From Alcaligenes pakistanensis (GTDB lineage: Bacteria; Pseudomonadota; Gammaproteobacteria; Burkholderiales; Burkholderiaceae_B), in assembly GCF_014652815.1 (NCBI RefSeq), contig NZ_BMZN01000001.1:161816-225815 (forward strand): 64,000 nt of DNA. The letters run 5' to 3'. The notes under the pieces are model-generated. The model was not told the origin of the DNA. It saw only the letters and a program-made list of their open reading frames with translations, and ran no database searches. Positions within the stretch are counted from its first letter, which is position 1. Each line of letters begins with the position of its first letter. Shown piece by piece: positions 26,741 through 36,454 of the stretch. The position numbers and the translations under genes were made by a program.

Positions 26741-28132
26741 TCAGGAAGATGAACGACTGTTTGCGGCTTCAAGAATCGGCCCTACCGTCGCAAACGAGCC
26801 AAACACGACAATTCTATCATTGTCACTGGCCTCTTTTAGTGCCGCCTCGTAAGCGAGCTGAGGACTGTTGTAACTGGATACGACGGCTGACGCTTTACTG
26901 ACCGAAGCGCGAGCCGCAGGCCGAACTCCGGGGCGATGAGCACTGGATTCCGCTTCCGGTGCCAGTACATCATCAGGCGCCTCTCCTTGGGCTAGCACAG
27001 TACGAACATGCGCCGCCAAATCGTCACCCGACAAACTGCGAGGCCCCTCCAGGCTGGCACACATCCAATGGTCAATACGTGTTGCCATACGGGCGATCAC
27101 CCCGTCCACATCTTTATCCTTGTACATTCCCACCACCGCAATGGTTTTGGGATAAGCCGGCATATTATCCAGGTTCTGCGCCAGAGCCGCAGCAGCATGG
27201 GGATTATGGGCGACATCGAAAATGATGCATGGCAAACCGGGCTGAATCTGAAAACGACCCGGCGTCTGCGCACGCAACAATCCTGCGCGCACAGCTTGTG
27301 CTGGCACGGCCAGTCGGGGATGCAAAGATTCAAGGGCCGCTAACGCCGCAGAGGCATTCAGTAATTGGTTAGCGCCTCGCAAGGCTGGATACGCCAAAGC
27401 GGCACGTCGCTGATTGCGTCCACCGTAAGCCCATTGCTGACGGTCGCCCGAATAGTTGAAATCTTTACCAAACAGCCACAACTGGGCACCAACTTCCTCG
27501 GCATAGTCCAGCATGGTCTGGGGTGGAATCGGGTCGGCACAAATTGCAGGACGATCCTTGCGGAAAATATGGGCCTTTTCCCAGGCCACCTGCTCCCGGG
27601 TATTGCCCAGGTACTCAGCATGATCGATATCGATGCTGGTAATGACTGAGCAATCCGCATCAATGATATTGACGGCGTCCAACCGTCCACCCAGGCCCAC
27701 TTCCAGCACGGCCACATCAACGCGTTGCTCCTGAAACAGCAACAGGGCCGCCAACGTGGAGAACTCGAAGTATGTAAGCGTCAGCTCGCCTCGAGCGGCA
27801 TCGATGCGGGCAAACTGCGCCGTGATCTGCGCATCATCAGCCATTTCGCCATTCAGACGAATACGTTCGTTGTAGCGCACCAGATGCGGCGAGGCATACA
27901 CGCCCACCTTATAGGCCGCCGCCAGCAAAATCGCTTCCAGCATGGCGCAGGTCGAGCCTTTGCCATTGGTGCCACCTACCGTAATGACTACCGAATCCAG
28001 CTTCAAGTTCAGACGTTCGGCAACCTCGCGAATCCGCCCCAGTCCCAAATCAATGGCCGAAGGATGCAAGGTTTCCAAATAGGACAGCCACTCGCTCAAC
28101 GAGGAGTCGGCTTTCAGAACAGGATTAGTCAT
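26741..28132 (-). CDS. folC: Bifunctional folylpolyglutamate synthase / dihydrofolate synthase
   Basis: Adds glutamate to dihydropteroate and to folates. The 463 residues have the P-loop TVGGTNGKGSTCAMLE, the folate motif SPHLVRYNERIR, EVGLGGRLDAVN, and the C-terminal domain motif FDVAHNPHAAAALA. A low-complexity Ala/Ser/Arg-rich stretch of about 25 residues (around 400-428, ESSAHRPGVRPAARAS) is inserted before the last conserved block and explains the extra length over E. coli FolC (422). The ATG at 28132 is preferred to an upstream TTG at 28144, although its Shine-Dalgarno sequence is weak. Confidence 0.94.
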   Translation of the reverse strand: MTNPVLKADSSLSEWLSYLETLHPSAIDLGLGRIREVAERLNLKLDSVVITVGGTNGKGSTCAMLEAILLAAAYKVGVYASPHLVRYNERIRLNGEMADDAQITAQFARIDAARGELTLTYFEFSTLAALLLFQEQRVDVAVLEVGLGGRLDAVNIIDADCSVITSIDIDHAEYLGNTREQVAWEKAHIFRKDRPAICADPIPPQTMLDYAEEVGAQLWLFGKDFNYSGDRQQWAYGGRNQRRAALAYPALRGANQLLNASAALAALESLHPRLAVPAQAVRAGLLRAQTPGRFQIQPGLPCIIFDVAHNPHAAAALAQNLDNMPAYPKTIAVVGMYKDKDVDGVIARMATRIDHWMCASLEGPRSLSGDDLAAHVRTVLAQGEAPDDVLAPEAESSAHRPGVRPAARASVSKASAVVSSYNSPQLAYEAALKEASDNDRIVVFGSFATVGPILEAANSRSSS

Positions 28133-28148
28133 TGACAACACCAATTAC

Positions 28149-28186
28149 AAAAAAAAACGGCAGGCGCTGATGATAGCACCTGCCGT
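28149..28186 (-). terminator. Intrinsic terminator of the aceE-aceF-lpdA operon
   Basis: On the minus strand a 12-pair stem (one G-U) with arms 28186-28175 and 28168-28157 and a 6-base loop is followed by a run of nine T. It lies about 38 bases after the lpdA stop, directly upstream of folC. Confidence 0.95.
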
Positions 28187-28223
28187 GGTCCAGCACGCCT
28201 TAACAACTAGGCTGACACTGGTA

Positions 28224-30002
28224 TTACTTGCGACGTGCGGGCGGTAAATCCGTGCAGGTCCCTTCAACGATGGCGGCCGCTTTACTGACCGACTCGCACA
28301 AGGTGGGGTGCGGGTGGATGGATTTAGCCAAATCAACGGGATCTACACCCATTTCAATTGCCAAGACCAGCTCACCAATCAGTTCGCCTGCGTTGGTGCC
28401 GACGATACCACCACCCACGATACGGTGAGTTTCAGCATCAAACAGAACCTTGGTGAAGCCTTCGTCGCGGTTGTTCGCAATTGCGCGACCGGATGCAGCC
28501 CAGGGGAATACGCCCTTCTCGACCTTGATGCCATCTTTCTTGGCCTGATCTTCTGTCAGACCCACCCAGGCAATTTCCGGATCGGTGTAGGCCACCGAAG
28601 GAATCACTCGAGCGTCAAAGAAAGATTTTTCACCGGCGATGACTTCAGCGGCCACATGCGCTTCATGCTCGGCCTTATGCGCCAGCATGGGCTGACCCAC
28701 GATGTCGCCAATCGCGTAGATGTGCGGCACGTTGGTACGTTGCTGTTGATCGACCTGGATAAAACCACGGTCCGTCACCTGCACACCGGCTTTCTCGGCA
28801 CCGACCTTCTTGCCATTGGGCGAGCGGCCCACGGCTTGCAGAACCAGATCGTAACGCTGTGGCTCAGCCGGAGCGTTCTTGCCTTCAAACGTAACCCAGA
28901 TGCCATCTTCACGTGCCTCAGCAGCCACCGTGCTGGTTTCCAGCATCATGTGATCGAAGCGGTGCTTGTTCATCTTCTCCCACACCTTGACCACGTCGCG
29001 GTCTGCACCCGGCATCAAGCCGGTTTGCATTTCCACCACGTCCAGGCGTGCGCCCAGAGCCGAGTACACCGTACCCATTTCCAGACCGATGATGCCACCA
29101 CCCACAATCAGCATGCGCTTGGGCACAGACTTCAGTTCCAGAGCACCCGTGGAATCCACAACACGTGGATCATCAGGCAGGAACGGCAGTTTTACCGACT
29201 GGCTGCCGGCCGCAATAATGGCCGAACCGAACTTGATCACTTTCTTGGTGCCGTCATTGGCGGTCACTTCGATGTGATTGGGGTCCAGGAACTGGCCGTT
29301 ACCGACTACTACCTGTACCTTGCGGCCCTTGGCCATACCGGCCAGACCACCGGTCAGCTTGCCGATCACCTTGTTCTTGTAGTCACGCAGCGCATCGATA
29401 TCGATTTGCGCTTCGCCGAACTTGATGCCGTGCGTTGCCAGGGATTTGGCTTCCTCGTAGACCGCCACAGTATGCAGCAGAGCCTTGGAAGGAATACAAC
29501 CCACGTTCAGACACACACCACCCAAGGTGCTGTAACGCTCGACCAGAGCCACTTTCAGGCCCAGATCAGCCGCACGGAAGGCTGCGTTGTAGCCGCCGGG
29601 GCCTGCGCCCAGCACGACCACATCCACGGAATCATCCGAGCCGCCCTGATGGCTGGCAGCCTGGGGAGCCGGTGCGGCCGCAGCAGCCGGGGCTGCAGCG
29701 GCCGCGGGAACAGCCGCTTTAGGCGTGTCCTGTTTGGCAGCGGCGGCCGGAGCCGCTTGGCCCTCAGCCACTTCGATTTTGGCAATAGCCGAACCCTGGG
29801 AGACTTTGTCGCCCACTTTGACCAGCAGCTCCTTGATCACCCCTGCCTGTGCGGCAGGGATTTCCATGGAGGCCTTGTCGGATTCGACCGTAATCAGGCT
29901 TTGCTCGACCTCGACCGTGTCGCCTACTTGCACGAGCACTTCGATAACATCGACCTCGCCGGAGTCACCGATATCGGGGACTGTCAGATCAATCAGACTC
30001 AT
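28224..30002 (-). CDS. lpdA: Dihydrolipoyl dehydrogenase (E3) with N-terminal lipoyl domain
   Basis: FAD enzyme that reoxidises dihydrolipoamide with NAD+ in the pyruvate dehydrogenase complex. The 592 residues carry an N-terminal lipoyl domain (about 1-80) with the lipoylated Lys43 in ESDKASME, an Ala/Pro-rich flexible linker (about 83-120), then the flavoprotein. The latter has [15 protein letters not shown], the redox pair Cys164 and Cys169 ([13 protein letters not shown]), and the C-terminal HPHPTLCES acid/base His-Glu. A lipoyl domain on E3 is known from Neisseria (P64k) and Bordetella-type complexes but absent in E. coli. It is the last gene of the operon, 9 bases after aceF. Confidence 0.97.
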   Translation of the reverse strand: MSLIDLTVPDIGDSGEVDVIEVLVQVGDTVEVEQSLITVESDKASMEIPAAQAGVIKELLVKVGDKVSQGSAIAKIEVAEGQAAPAAAAKQDTPKAAVPAAAAAPAAAAAPAPQAASHQGGSDDSVDVVVLGAGPGGYNAAFRAADLGLKVALVERYSTLGGVCLNVGCIPSKALLHTVAVYEEAKSLATHGIKFGEAQIDIDALRDYKNKVIGKLTGGLAGMAKGRKVQVVVGNGQFLDPNHIEVTANDGTKKVIKFGSAIIAAGSQSVKLPFLPDDPRVVDSTGALELKSVPKRMLIVGGGIIGLEMGTVYSALGARLDVVEMQTGLMPGADRDVVKVWEKMNKHRFDHMMLETSTVAAEAREDGIWVTFEGKNAPAEPQRYDLVLQAVGRSPNGKKVGAEKAGVQVTDRGFIQVDQQQRTNVPHIYAIGDIVGQPMLAHKAEHEAHVAAEVIAGEKSFFDARVIPSVAYTDPEIAWVGLTEDQAKKDGIKVEKGVFPWAASGRAIANNRDEGFTKVLFDAETHRIVGGGIVGTNAGELIGELVLAIEMGVDPVDLAKSIHPHPTLCESVSKAAAIVEGTCTDLPPARRK

Positions 30003-30011
30003 GGCAACTCC

Positions 30012-31709
30012 TTACAGTGCGATGCGGCGGAAATCAGCCAGCATCGTTGCCAAGAAGGCATTGAAACGGGCCGCCGAAGCACCGTCAATGACGCGGTGAT
30101 CGTAGGACAAGGACAGTGGCAGCATCAAGCGAGGCTCGAATTCCTTACCATTCCAGACAGGCTGCATGGAGGAACGCGACAGACCCAGAATGGCCACTTC
30201 TGGCGCATTGATAATGGGTGTGAAGTCCGTACCGCCAATACCGCCCAGCGAGGAAATGGTGAAGCAACCGCCTTGCATTTGCGCAGCGCTCAGCTTGCCA
30301 TCACGAGCAGCAGCAGCCAGTTCGCCTGTTTCGCGGGCGATATCCAGCAGGCCTTTCTTGTCGGCATCACGGATAACAGGAACCACCAGGCCATTAGGCG
30401 TATCAGCCGCAAAGCCGATGTGGTAGTACTGTTTCAGCACCAGATTGTCGCCGTCCAGCGAGGCATTGAACTCGGGGAATTTCTTCAGGGCAGCAACGGC
30501 CGCCTTGATGACGAAAGCCAGCATGGTGACGCGAGCACCGGATTTCTTGAATTCCTCGTTCAGCTCTTTGCGCAGGGCTTCCAAAGAGGTGATGTCCGCC
30601 ACATCGTTGTTGGTGACATGAGGGATCATGACCCAGTTGCGATGCAGGTTGGCACCCGAGATTTTCTTGATACGCGACAAAGCACGTGTCTCGACCTCAC
30701 CAAACTTGGCAAAGTCGACTTTAGGCCATGCCAGAACGTCCAGACCACCGACTTGAGCAGCGGTACCGGCAGCCGTTACCGGCGCCGCACCACCTGCCAT
30801 GGCTTGCTTCACAAAGCCGCGCACGTCATCAACCGTAATACGGCCTTTATTGCCCGAACCGTGAACCTTACCCAGGTCCACACCCAATTCGCGCGCGAAC
30901 TTACGCACGCTAGGCGAGGCATGAGGCAGGTTGCGCAAGGTAGCGTCAGCCTGAGCAAACGCAGCCGTAGGCGACACACGCTCAGGAGCAGGTGCACCAG
31001 CTCCGACCACGACCGAGGACGAAGCAACGGCTGGCGCTGCGGCGGCCGGAGCCTCCACAGGCGCGGCTGCGGCTTCAGCTTGTTTGGCAGGCGCGGCAGC
31101 CGGAGCGGAACCTTGTACGGTTACCTCCAGAATGTCGCTACCTTGGCTAACCTTGTCACCCAGCTTTACTTTGACGGCTGTCACCACACCAGCGTGTGAG
31201 GACGGCACTTCCATGGACGCTTTGTCTGATTCCACGGTGATCAGGCTTTGGTCCACCTCAATGGTGTCACCGACCTGAACCATGATTTCGATCACGTCCA
31301 CATCGCGGGCGTCGCCGATATCAGGCACTTGCACCGTCACCTGCTGCTCAGCACCCGCTGGGGCGGCAGCAGCAGCTGCCGGAGCCGCTTCTTTGGCGGG
31401 TTCGGCTTGAGGAGCGGGAGCTGCTTCGGCCTTGGCAGGCTCGGCAGCAGGCGCAGCCTGTGCGCCCTCTGCGGCTTCCAGTTCCAGAACCAGACTGCCT
31501 TCCTTGACCTTATCGCCCAGCTTGACCTTGATGGACTTGACCACACCAGCGGCAGACGATGGGATTTCCATGGAAGCCTTGTCGGATTCCACTGTAATCA
31601 GGCTCTGTTCGACCTCAATGGTCTCGCCTTCCTTAACCAGAATTTCGATCACTTCGACAGCGTCGTCAGCACCGATATCCGGGATTTTGACTTGAATGAT
31701 ATTGCTCAT
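30012..31709 (-). CDS. aceF: Dihydrolipoyllysine acetyltransferase (E2 of pyruvate dehydrogenase)
   Basis: Core enzyme that moves the acetyl group from lipoamide to CoA. The 565 residues contain two lipoyl domains, each with ESDKASME (Lys44 in the first), separated and followed by Ala/Pro-rich linkers. A peripheral-subunit-binding domain (ASPSVRKFARELGVDLGKV, about 260-300) and a C-terminal catalytic domain ending with the active-site His538 in SYDHRVIDGAS complete it. It follows aceE by 11 bases. The E3 gene next door carries a third lipoyl domain, so the complex has three per E2-E3 pair. Confidence 0.97.
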   Translation of the reverse strand: MSNIIQVKIPDIGADDAVEVIEILVKEGETIEVEQSLITVESDKASMEIPSSAAGVVKSIKVKLGDKVKEGSLVLELEAAEGAQAAPAAEPAKAEAAPAPQAEPAKEAAPAAAAAAPAGAEQQVTVQVPDIGDARDVDVIEIMVQVGDTIEVDQSLITVESDKASMEVPSSHAGVVTAVKVKLGDKVSQGSDILEVTVQGSAPAAAPAKQAEAAAAPVEAPAAAAPAVASSSVVVGAGAPAPERVSPTAAFAQADATLRNLPHASPSVRKFARELGVDLGKVHGSGNKGRITVDDVRGFVKQAMAGGAAPVTAAGTAAQVGGLDVLAWPKVDFAKFGEVETRALSRIKKISGANLHRNWVMIPHVTNNDVADITSLEALRKELNEEFKKSGARVTMLAFVIKAAVAALKKFPEFNASLDGDNLVLKQYYHIGFAADTPNGLVVPVIRDADKKGLLDIARETGELAAAARDGKLSAAQMQGGCFTISSLGGIGGTDFTPIINAPEVAILGLSRSSMQPVWNGKEFEPRLMLPLSLSYDHRVIDGASAARFNAFLATMLADFRRIAL

Positions 31710-31720
31710 GGTTCAGTCCC

Positions 31721-34429
31721 TTATGCGTGGTGCGGGTTAGCCTTGGAAGGATTGATGCCATATTTGGCAATCGCTTCGGACGCTTTGCTAAATGGAATCT
31801 TGCCCTCTTCAGCCAGCGCACGCAGAGCAGCCAACACCACAAAGTGACGATCAACCTCAAAGTGCTCACGCAGCTTGAAGCGGAAGTCGGAACGGCCGAA
31901 ACCATCAGTACCCAGCACTTTGTAGGTGCGATCCTTAGGCACGAACGGACGGATCTGATCGCCGTAGGCCTTGATGTAGTCGGTAGAGACCACGATAGGA
32001 CCGTCGGTTTTCTGCAGCTGAGTGGTCACGTACGGTACGGGCAGATCCTTGCCTTCCGGGTTCAACAAAGCAGCACGTTCGCAATCCAGACCATCACGAC
32101 GCAATTCGGTAAAGCTGGTGACGCTCCAGACATCAGAGCCAATGCCCCAGTCTTTTTCCAGCAAATCTTGTGCAGCGATGACTTCGCGCAAAATCGTGCC
32201 CGAGCCCATCAGCTGAACGCGCAGCTTGCTGTCTTTGGCCACGGACTTGAATTTGTACATACCGCGCAAAATGCCGTCTTCGTCGCCATCGACCAAGCCT
32301 GGCTGAGCGTAGTTCTCGTTCATCAGGGTGACGTAGTAGTACACGTCTTCCTGGTCTTGAACCATGCGCTTCAAACCGTGCTGCATGATGACAGCCACTT
32401 CGTGCGAGAAAGTGGGGTCGTAGGATACGCAGTTAGGAATCAGCGAGGACTGAATATGGCTGTGACCATCTTCGTGCTGCAGACCTTCACCGTTCAGAGT
32501 GGTACGACCAGCGGTGCCGCCCAGTACGAAACCACGCGCCTTCATGTCACCCGCTGCCCAGGCCAAGTCGCCAAAGCGCTGGAAGCCGAACATGGAGTAG
32601 TAAATGAAGAACGGGATCATGATGCGGTTGCTGTTGGAGTACGACGTCGCCGCCGCAATCCAGGAGCTGAATGCACCCTGTTCGTTAATACCTTCCTGCA
32701 ACAACTGACCGTTGGCCGTTTCGCGGTAGTACATGACCTGGTCTTTATCAACCGGGGTGTACTTCTGGCCTTCAGGTGCGTAAATACCGATCTGACGGAA
32801 CAGACCTTCCATACCAAACGTACGGGATTCGTCAGCCAGGATAGGTACAGCACGAGGGCCTACTTGCTTGTCGCGCAGCAAGGTGTTGAAGAAACGCACA
32901 AACGCTTGGGTCGTGGAAATCTCACGGCCTTCGGCAGTCGCTTCCAGCATGGGCTTGAACGCGTCCAGTGTAGGTACGGTCAGCTGTTCGTCGGCCTTGT
33001 TGCGGCGCTTAGGCAGGTAACCACCCAAGGCTTGGCGACGGGCATGCAAGTACTGCATTTCTGGCGAATCGTCGGCAGGCTTAAAGTACGGCAGCTCTTC
33101 CAATTTGTCGTCAGGAACCGGGATATTGAAACGGTCGCGGAATTCGCGCACGGCGTCCAGATCCAGGCTCTTTTGCTGGTGCGAAGGGTTCTTGGCTTGG
33201 CCAACGTGACCCATGCCGTAACCTTTGATGGTTTTGGCCAGGATGACGGTAGGCTGACCTTCGTGCTTGCTGGCCGAATCAAAGGCTGCAAACACTTTGT
33301 GTGGATCATGACCACCACGGTTCAAGCGCCAGATATCTTCGTCGCTCATGCGGCTGACCATTTCCAGCAGCTTGGGGTGCTTGCCAAAGAAGTGTTCACG
33401 AACGTAGGCACCGTCGTTGGCTTTGTAGGCCTGGTACTCGCCGTCCACGGTATCTTCCATGACTTTGCGCAAAATGCCTTCTTTATCGCGAGCCAACAAG
33501 GGATCCCAATAACCACCCCAAATCAGCTTGAGCACGTTCCAGCCAGCGCCACGGAAGGTGCCTTCCAGTTCCTGGATGATCTTGCCGTTACCGCGCACAG
33601 GACCGTCCAGACGCTGCAAGTTACAGTTCACGATGAAAATCAGGTTGTCCAGTTTTTCACGTGCAGCCAGACCAATGGCGCCCAAGGATTCGGGTTCGTC
33701 CATCTCGCCGTCGCCCAGAAACACCCAAACTTTACGGCCGCTGGTATCAGCAATGCCACGGGCATGCAGGTACTTCAGGAAACGAGCCTGGTAAATCGCC
33801 ATCAGTGGGCCCAAGCCCATGGAGACGGTGGGGAACTGCCAGAATTCGGGCATCAACTTAGGATGCGGGTAGGACGGCAAGCCTTTGCCATCAACTTCCT
33901 GACGGAAGTTATTCAGCTGATCTTCGGAGATACGGCCTTCCATGAAGGCGCGGGCGTAGATACCGGGCGATGAGTGGCCCTGGAAAAACACCATATCGCC
34001 GCCGCGATCTTCGGTCTCGGCGTGCCAGAAGTGGTTTTGACCGCAGCCAATCATGGTGGCCAGCGAGGCAAACGAGGCAATGTGACCGCCCAGACCACCA
34101 CCATCGGGCGGGGTTTCGCGGTTAGCGCGCACGACCATGGCCATGGCGTTCCAGCGAATGTAGGAACGGATACGCTCTTCAAGAACCAGATTACCGGGAT
34201 GGGCAGGTTCCAGGCCGGGAGGAATTGTGTTCTCATAAGCCGTGTTGGGCGAGAACGGGATGTGGGCACCGGAACGGCGGGCCAGATCGATCAGCTTCTC
34301 GATCAGATCATGGGCGCGGGCCGGGCCTTCGCGATCCACCACCGCTTCCAGGGCGTCAAGCCACTCTTTTGTTTCTAGGGCTTGGTCTTGACTGACCTGA
34401 GCCGAACTATTGTCTTGGGTTGAGGACAT
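31721..34429 (-). CDS. aceE: Pyruvate dehydrogenase E1 component (homodimeric type)
   Basis: Thiamine-diphosphate enzyme that decarboxylates pyruvate and acetylates the lipoyl groups of E2. The 902 residues match the homodimeric E1 of E. coli (887). The ThDP motif starts GDGEMDEPESLGAI and closes at NCNLQRLDGPVRGN. The ATG at 34429 is preferred because GGAGAC lies upstream; the frame extends to 34486 without a ribosome-binding site. It is the first gene of the aceE-aceF-lpdA operon and has a good sigma-70 promoter at 34569-34597. Confidence 0.97.
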   Translation of the reverse strand: MSSTQDNSSAQVSQDQALETKEWLDALEAVVDREGPARAHDLIEKLIDLARRSGAHIPFSPNTAYENTIPPGLEPAHPGNLVLEERIRSYIRWNAMAMVVRANRETPPDGGGLGGHIASFASLATMIGCGQNHFWHAETEDRGGDMVFFQGHSSPGIYARAFMEGRISEDQLNNFRQEVDGKGLPSYPHPKLMPEFWQFPTVSMGLGPLMAIYQARFLKYLHARGIADTSGRKVWVFLGDGEMDEPESLGAIGLAAREKLDNLIFIVNCNLQRLDGPVRGNGKIIQELEGTFRGAGWNVLKLIWGGYWDPLLARDKEGILRKVMEDTVDGEYQAYKANDGAYVREHFFGKHPKLLEMVSRMSDEDIWRLNRGGHDPHKVFAAFDSASKHEGQPTVILAKTIKGYGMGHVGQAKNPSHQQKSLDLDAVREFRDRFNIPVPDDKLEELPYFKPADDSPEMQYLHARRQALGGYLPKRRNKADEQLTVPTLDAFKPMLEATAEGREISTTQAFVRFFNTLLRDKQVGPRAVPILADESRTFGMEGLFRQIGIYAPEGQKYTPVDKDQVMYYRETANGQLLQEGINEQGAFSSWIAAATSYSNSNRIMIPFFIYYSMFGFQRFGDLAWAAGDMKARGFVLGGTAGRTTLNGEGLQHEDGHSHIQSSLIPNCVSYDPTFSHEVAVIMQHGLKRMVQDQEDVYYYVTLMNENYAQPGLVDGDEDGILRGMYKFKSVAKDSKLRVQLMGSGTILREVIAAQDLLEKDWGIGSDVWSVTSFTELRRDGLDCERAALLNPEGKDLPVPYVTTQLQKTDGPIVVSTDYIKAYGDQIRPFVPKDRTYKVLGTDGFGRSDFRFKLREHFEVDRHFVVLAALRALAEEGKIPFSKASEAIAKYGINPSKANPHHA

Positions 34430-34568
34430 ATAGTGTCTCCATATATGTGGTAGTAGTCCGGTCTTGCTCGACGCTGAGCCGCCCATCTAATAAGAAGTAA
34501 AGCGATCCTGACCGAAGCGGGTTTTGCGGACTGTGAGCGTTCAAGGCGGGGTACGCCTGCACCGAACC

Positions 34569-34597
34569 ATTCTAGGAAAGAACGCTCAAACGCTCAA
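34569..34597 (-). promoter_or_regulatory. Promoter of the aceE operon
   Basis: On the minus strand TTGAGC (34597-34592), a 17-base spacer and TAGAAT (34574-34569) form a near-consensus sigma-70 promoter about 140 bases upstream of the aceE start. The -35 box and spacer carry a tandem TTGAGCGT repeat, and an inverted copy lies downstream at 34534-34544, so the promoter is probably regulated. No PdhR-type palindrome is visible. Confidence 0.72.
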
Positions 34598-34696
34598 GCG
34601 AAATTTCATTTTATGGTATGTGTTTTCATAATACGAAATATCACTAAAAAAAATAGCGCTACATTACAATCCAGCCATACTCCTATTCGTGCAGTC

Positions 34697-36454
34697 ATGG
34701 CCACTCATTCTAAAAAGTCTCTCATCCCTTCAACCTTCTATGATCAGGCCAAACAGAATCGCCGCGGATTCTATTGGTTGACACCGGTTGTTGTGCTGTT
34801 TCTCTACCTCTGTGTCATGGGGGTGTTCCTGTGGCTGCAACGCCTGCAAAACGATAGCGTCATGTTTGTGACCATCGACCAGGAAACACGTCAGCAACGC
34901 CTGATGATGGTGATCCTGGCCCTGTCTCTGGTGATTGTGGTCAGCTTGTTGGCGCTCTGGCGCTACACCCGTTTTCGCACCCATGCCGAAGCCGCCCAGA
35001 CAGCCGAGACCGGTTTTAGGCGTGCCATGGAAAACTCCATGTCCACCGGGATGCGCGTTTTTGATATGCAGGGGCGCATTGCGTATGTGAACCCGGCTTT
35101 CTGTAGGATGATCGGCTGGAACGAGGCCGATCTGGTTGGACGCACCGCCCCCTTCCCTTACTGGTTACCGGGCCGTCATCAACAGCATCAGGAAACCCTG
35201 GACCTTTTGCTCTCGGGCCGCACCCCCAGCAGTGGCTTGGAAGTAGAAGCCCAACGTCGTGACGGTTCGCGCTTTACCGCCCGTATGTATGTCTCGCCGC
35301 TGCGCGCCCCCAACGGCGAACAAATCGGCTGGATGACTTCCATGACGGACATCACCGAGCCTAAACGTATTCGCGAAGCCTTGACCGCCGCACACGAGCG
35401 TTTCATGACGGTGCTGGAAGGTCTGGACGATGCGATCTCTGTAGTGGCCGATACCTCGGACGGTCTGGAGCTGCTGTTTGCCAACCGCACCTATCGTCGC
35501 TTCTTTGGTGCCCAGTCCAACGGCCACGCCGAATTGCTGGGTGGCCGCCTGGGACGCTTCACCGATGAAACCGTGGAGATTTACTCTGAGTCCGCTGCCC
35601 GCTGGTTTGAAGTCCACCATCGCATGCTGGCCTGGACAGACGGACGCCGCGTACGTCTGCAAGTGGCGCGCGACATTACGGACCGCCGCAAACATGAAGA
35701 GGCCTCGCGAATCCAGCAGGAAAAAGTGCAGTTGACCAGCCGCCTGACCACGATGGGTGAAATGGCCTCGTCCCTGGCGCACGAATTGAACCAACCCCTG
35801 ACGGCCATCAATAACTACAGCATGGGGGCCGTGGCTATGCTCAAGTCCGGCCGCTATCAGCCCGAAACCTTGTTGGCCGCACTAGAAAAAGCCGCGCAGC
35901 AAGCCGAGCGTGCCGGCAAGATCATCAGCCGCATTCGCGAGTTCGTAAAGCGTAGCGAACCCCGCCGCACCCGTGCCAAAGTGATGCGTATTGTGGAAAA
36001 CGCCGTCAGCTTTGCTGAAATCGACGCCCGCAAGCGCCAAATCGAGATCGAATTAAGCATTCCTGATCCCGTTCCTGACGTCATTGCCGACCCCATTCTC
36101 ATAGAACAGGTATTATTGAATCTGCTCAAAAATGGGATCGAAGCCATGGAACACAGTGAACATCACGTGCTCCACCTGGTGATCAGCCAACAAGAATCGC
36201 TTTTAGAGATGGCCGTGATCGATCGTGGTCATGGCCTGAAAGATCCCGAGCGCCTCTTTGAACCGTTTTACAGTACCAAGTCCGAAGGCCTGGGGATGGG
36301 CCTGAATATCTGTCGCACAATTATTGAATCGCATCACGGCCGCCTGTGGGCAGTCGGCAATCCAGAGGGTGGAACGATTTTCCGTTTCAGTCTACCTTGT
36401 GCGGCACCCGATGTAGCGGACACCCTTGATAACAAACTGGAGATACCCGAATGA
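34697..36454 (+). CDS. PAS-domain sensor histidine kinase, membrane-bound
   Basis: Sensor of a two-component pair with the next gene. The 585 residues begin with two membrane helices (about 25-46 and 69-89) enclosing a very short periplasmic loop, so sensing is probably cytoplasmic or within the membrane. A PAS domain follows (about 105-225, MRVFDMQGRIAYVNPAFC, with TDITEPK at its end), then a second PAS-like region ending DITDRRKHEE. The HisKA domain has phospho-accepting His362 (SLAHELNQPL). The HATPase domain has NLLKNGIEAM, DRGHGLKD and GLGMGLNICR. The HELNQPL type is shared with FixL and DctB. The ATG at 34697 is preferred to an in-frame ATG at 34613. No heme-binding residue can be asserted. 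Confidence 0.88.
   Translation: MATHSKKSLIPSTFYDQAKQNRRGFYWLTPVVVLFLYLCVMGVFLWLQRLQNDSVMFVTIDQETRQQRLMMVILALSLVIVVSLLALWRYTRFRTHAEAAQTAETGFRRAMENSMSTGMRVFDMQGRIAYVNPAFCRMIGWNEADLVGRTAPFPYWLPGRHQQHQETLDLLLSGRTPSSGLEVEAQRRDGSRFTARMYVSPLRAPNGEQIGWMTSMTDITEPKRIREALTAAHERFMTVLEGLDDAISVVADTSDGLELLFANRTYRRFFGAQSNGHAELLGGRLGRFTDETVEIYSESAARWFEVHHRMLAWTDGRRVRLQVARDITDRRKHEEASRIQQEKVQLTSRLTTMGEMASSLAHELNQPLTAINNYSMGAVAMLKSGRYQPETLLAALEKAAQQAERAGKIISRIREFVKRSEPRRTRAKVMRIVENAVSFAEIDARKRQIEIELSIPDPVPDVIADPILIEQVLLNLLKNGIEAMEHSEHHVLHLVISQQESLLEMAVIDRGHGLKDPERLFEPFYSTKSEGLGMGLNICRTIIESHHGRLWAVGNPEGGTIFRFSLPCAAPDVADTLDNKLEIPE

Noticed and set aside
28308-31199. 963-codon plus-strand frame opposite lpdA and aceF
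   Set aside because: It is the antisense of the Ala/Pro-rich lipoyl and linker coding sequence, rich in His and Gln; the minus-strand genes are certain.
31727-33973. 748-codon plus-strand frame opposite aceE
   Set aside because: Antisense shadow of a highly conserved gene; no family motifs.
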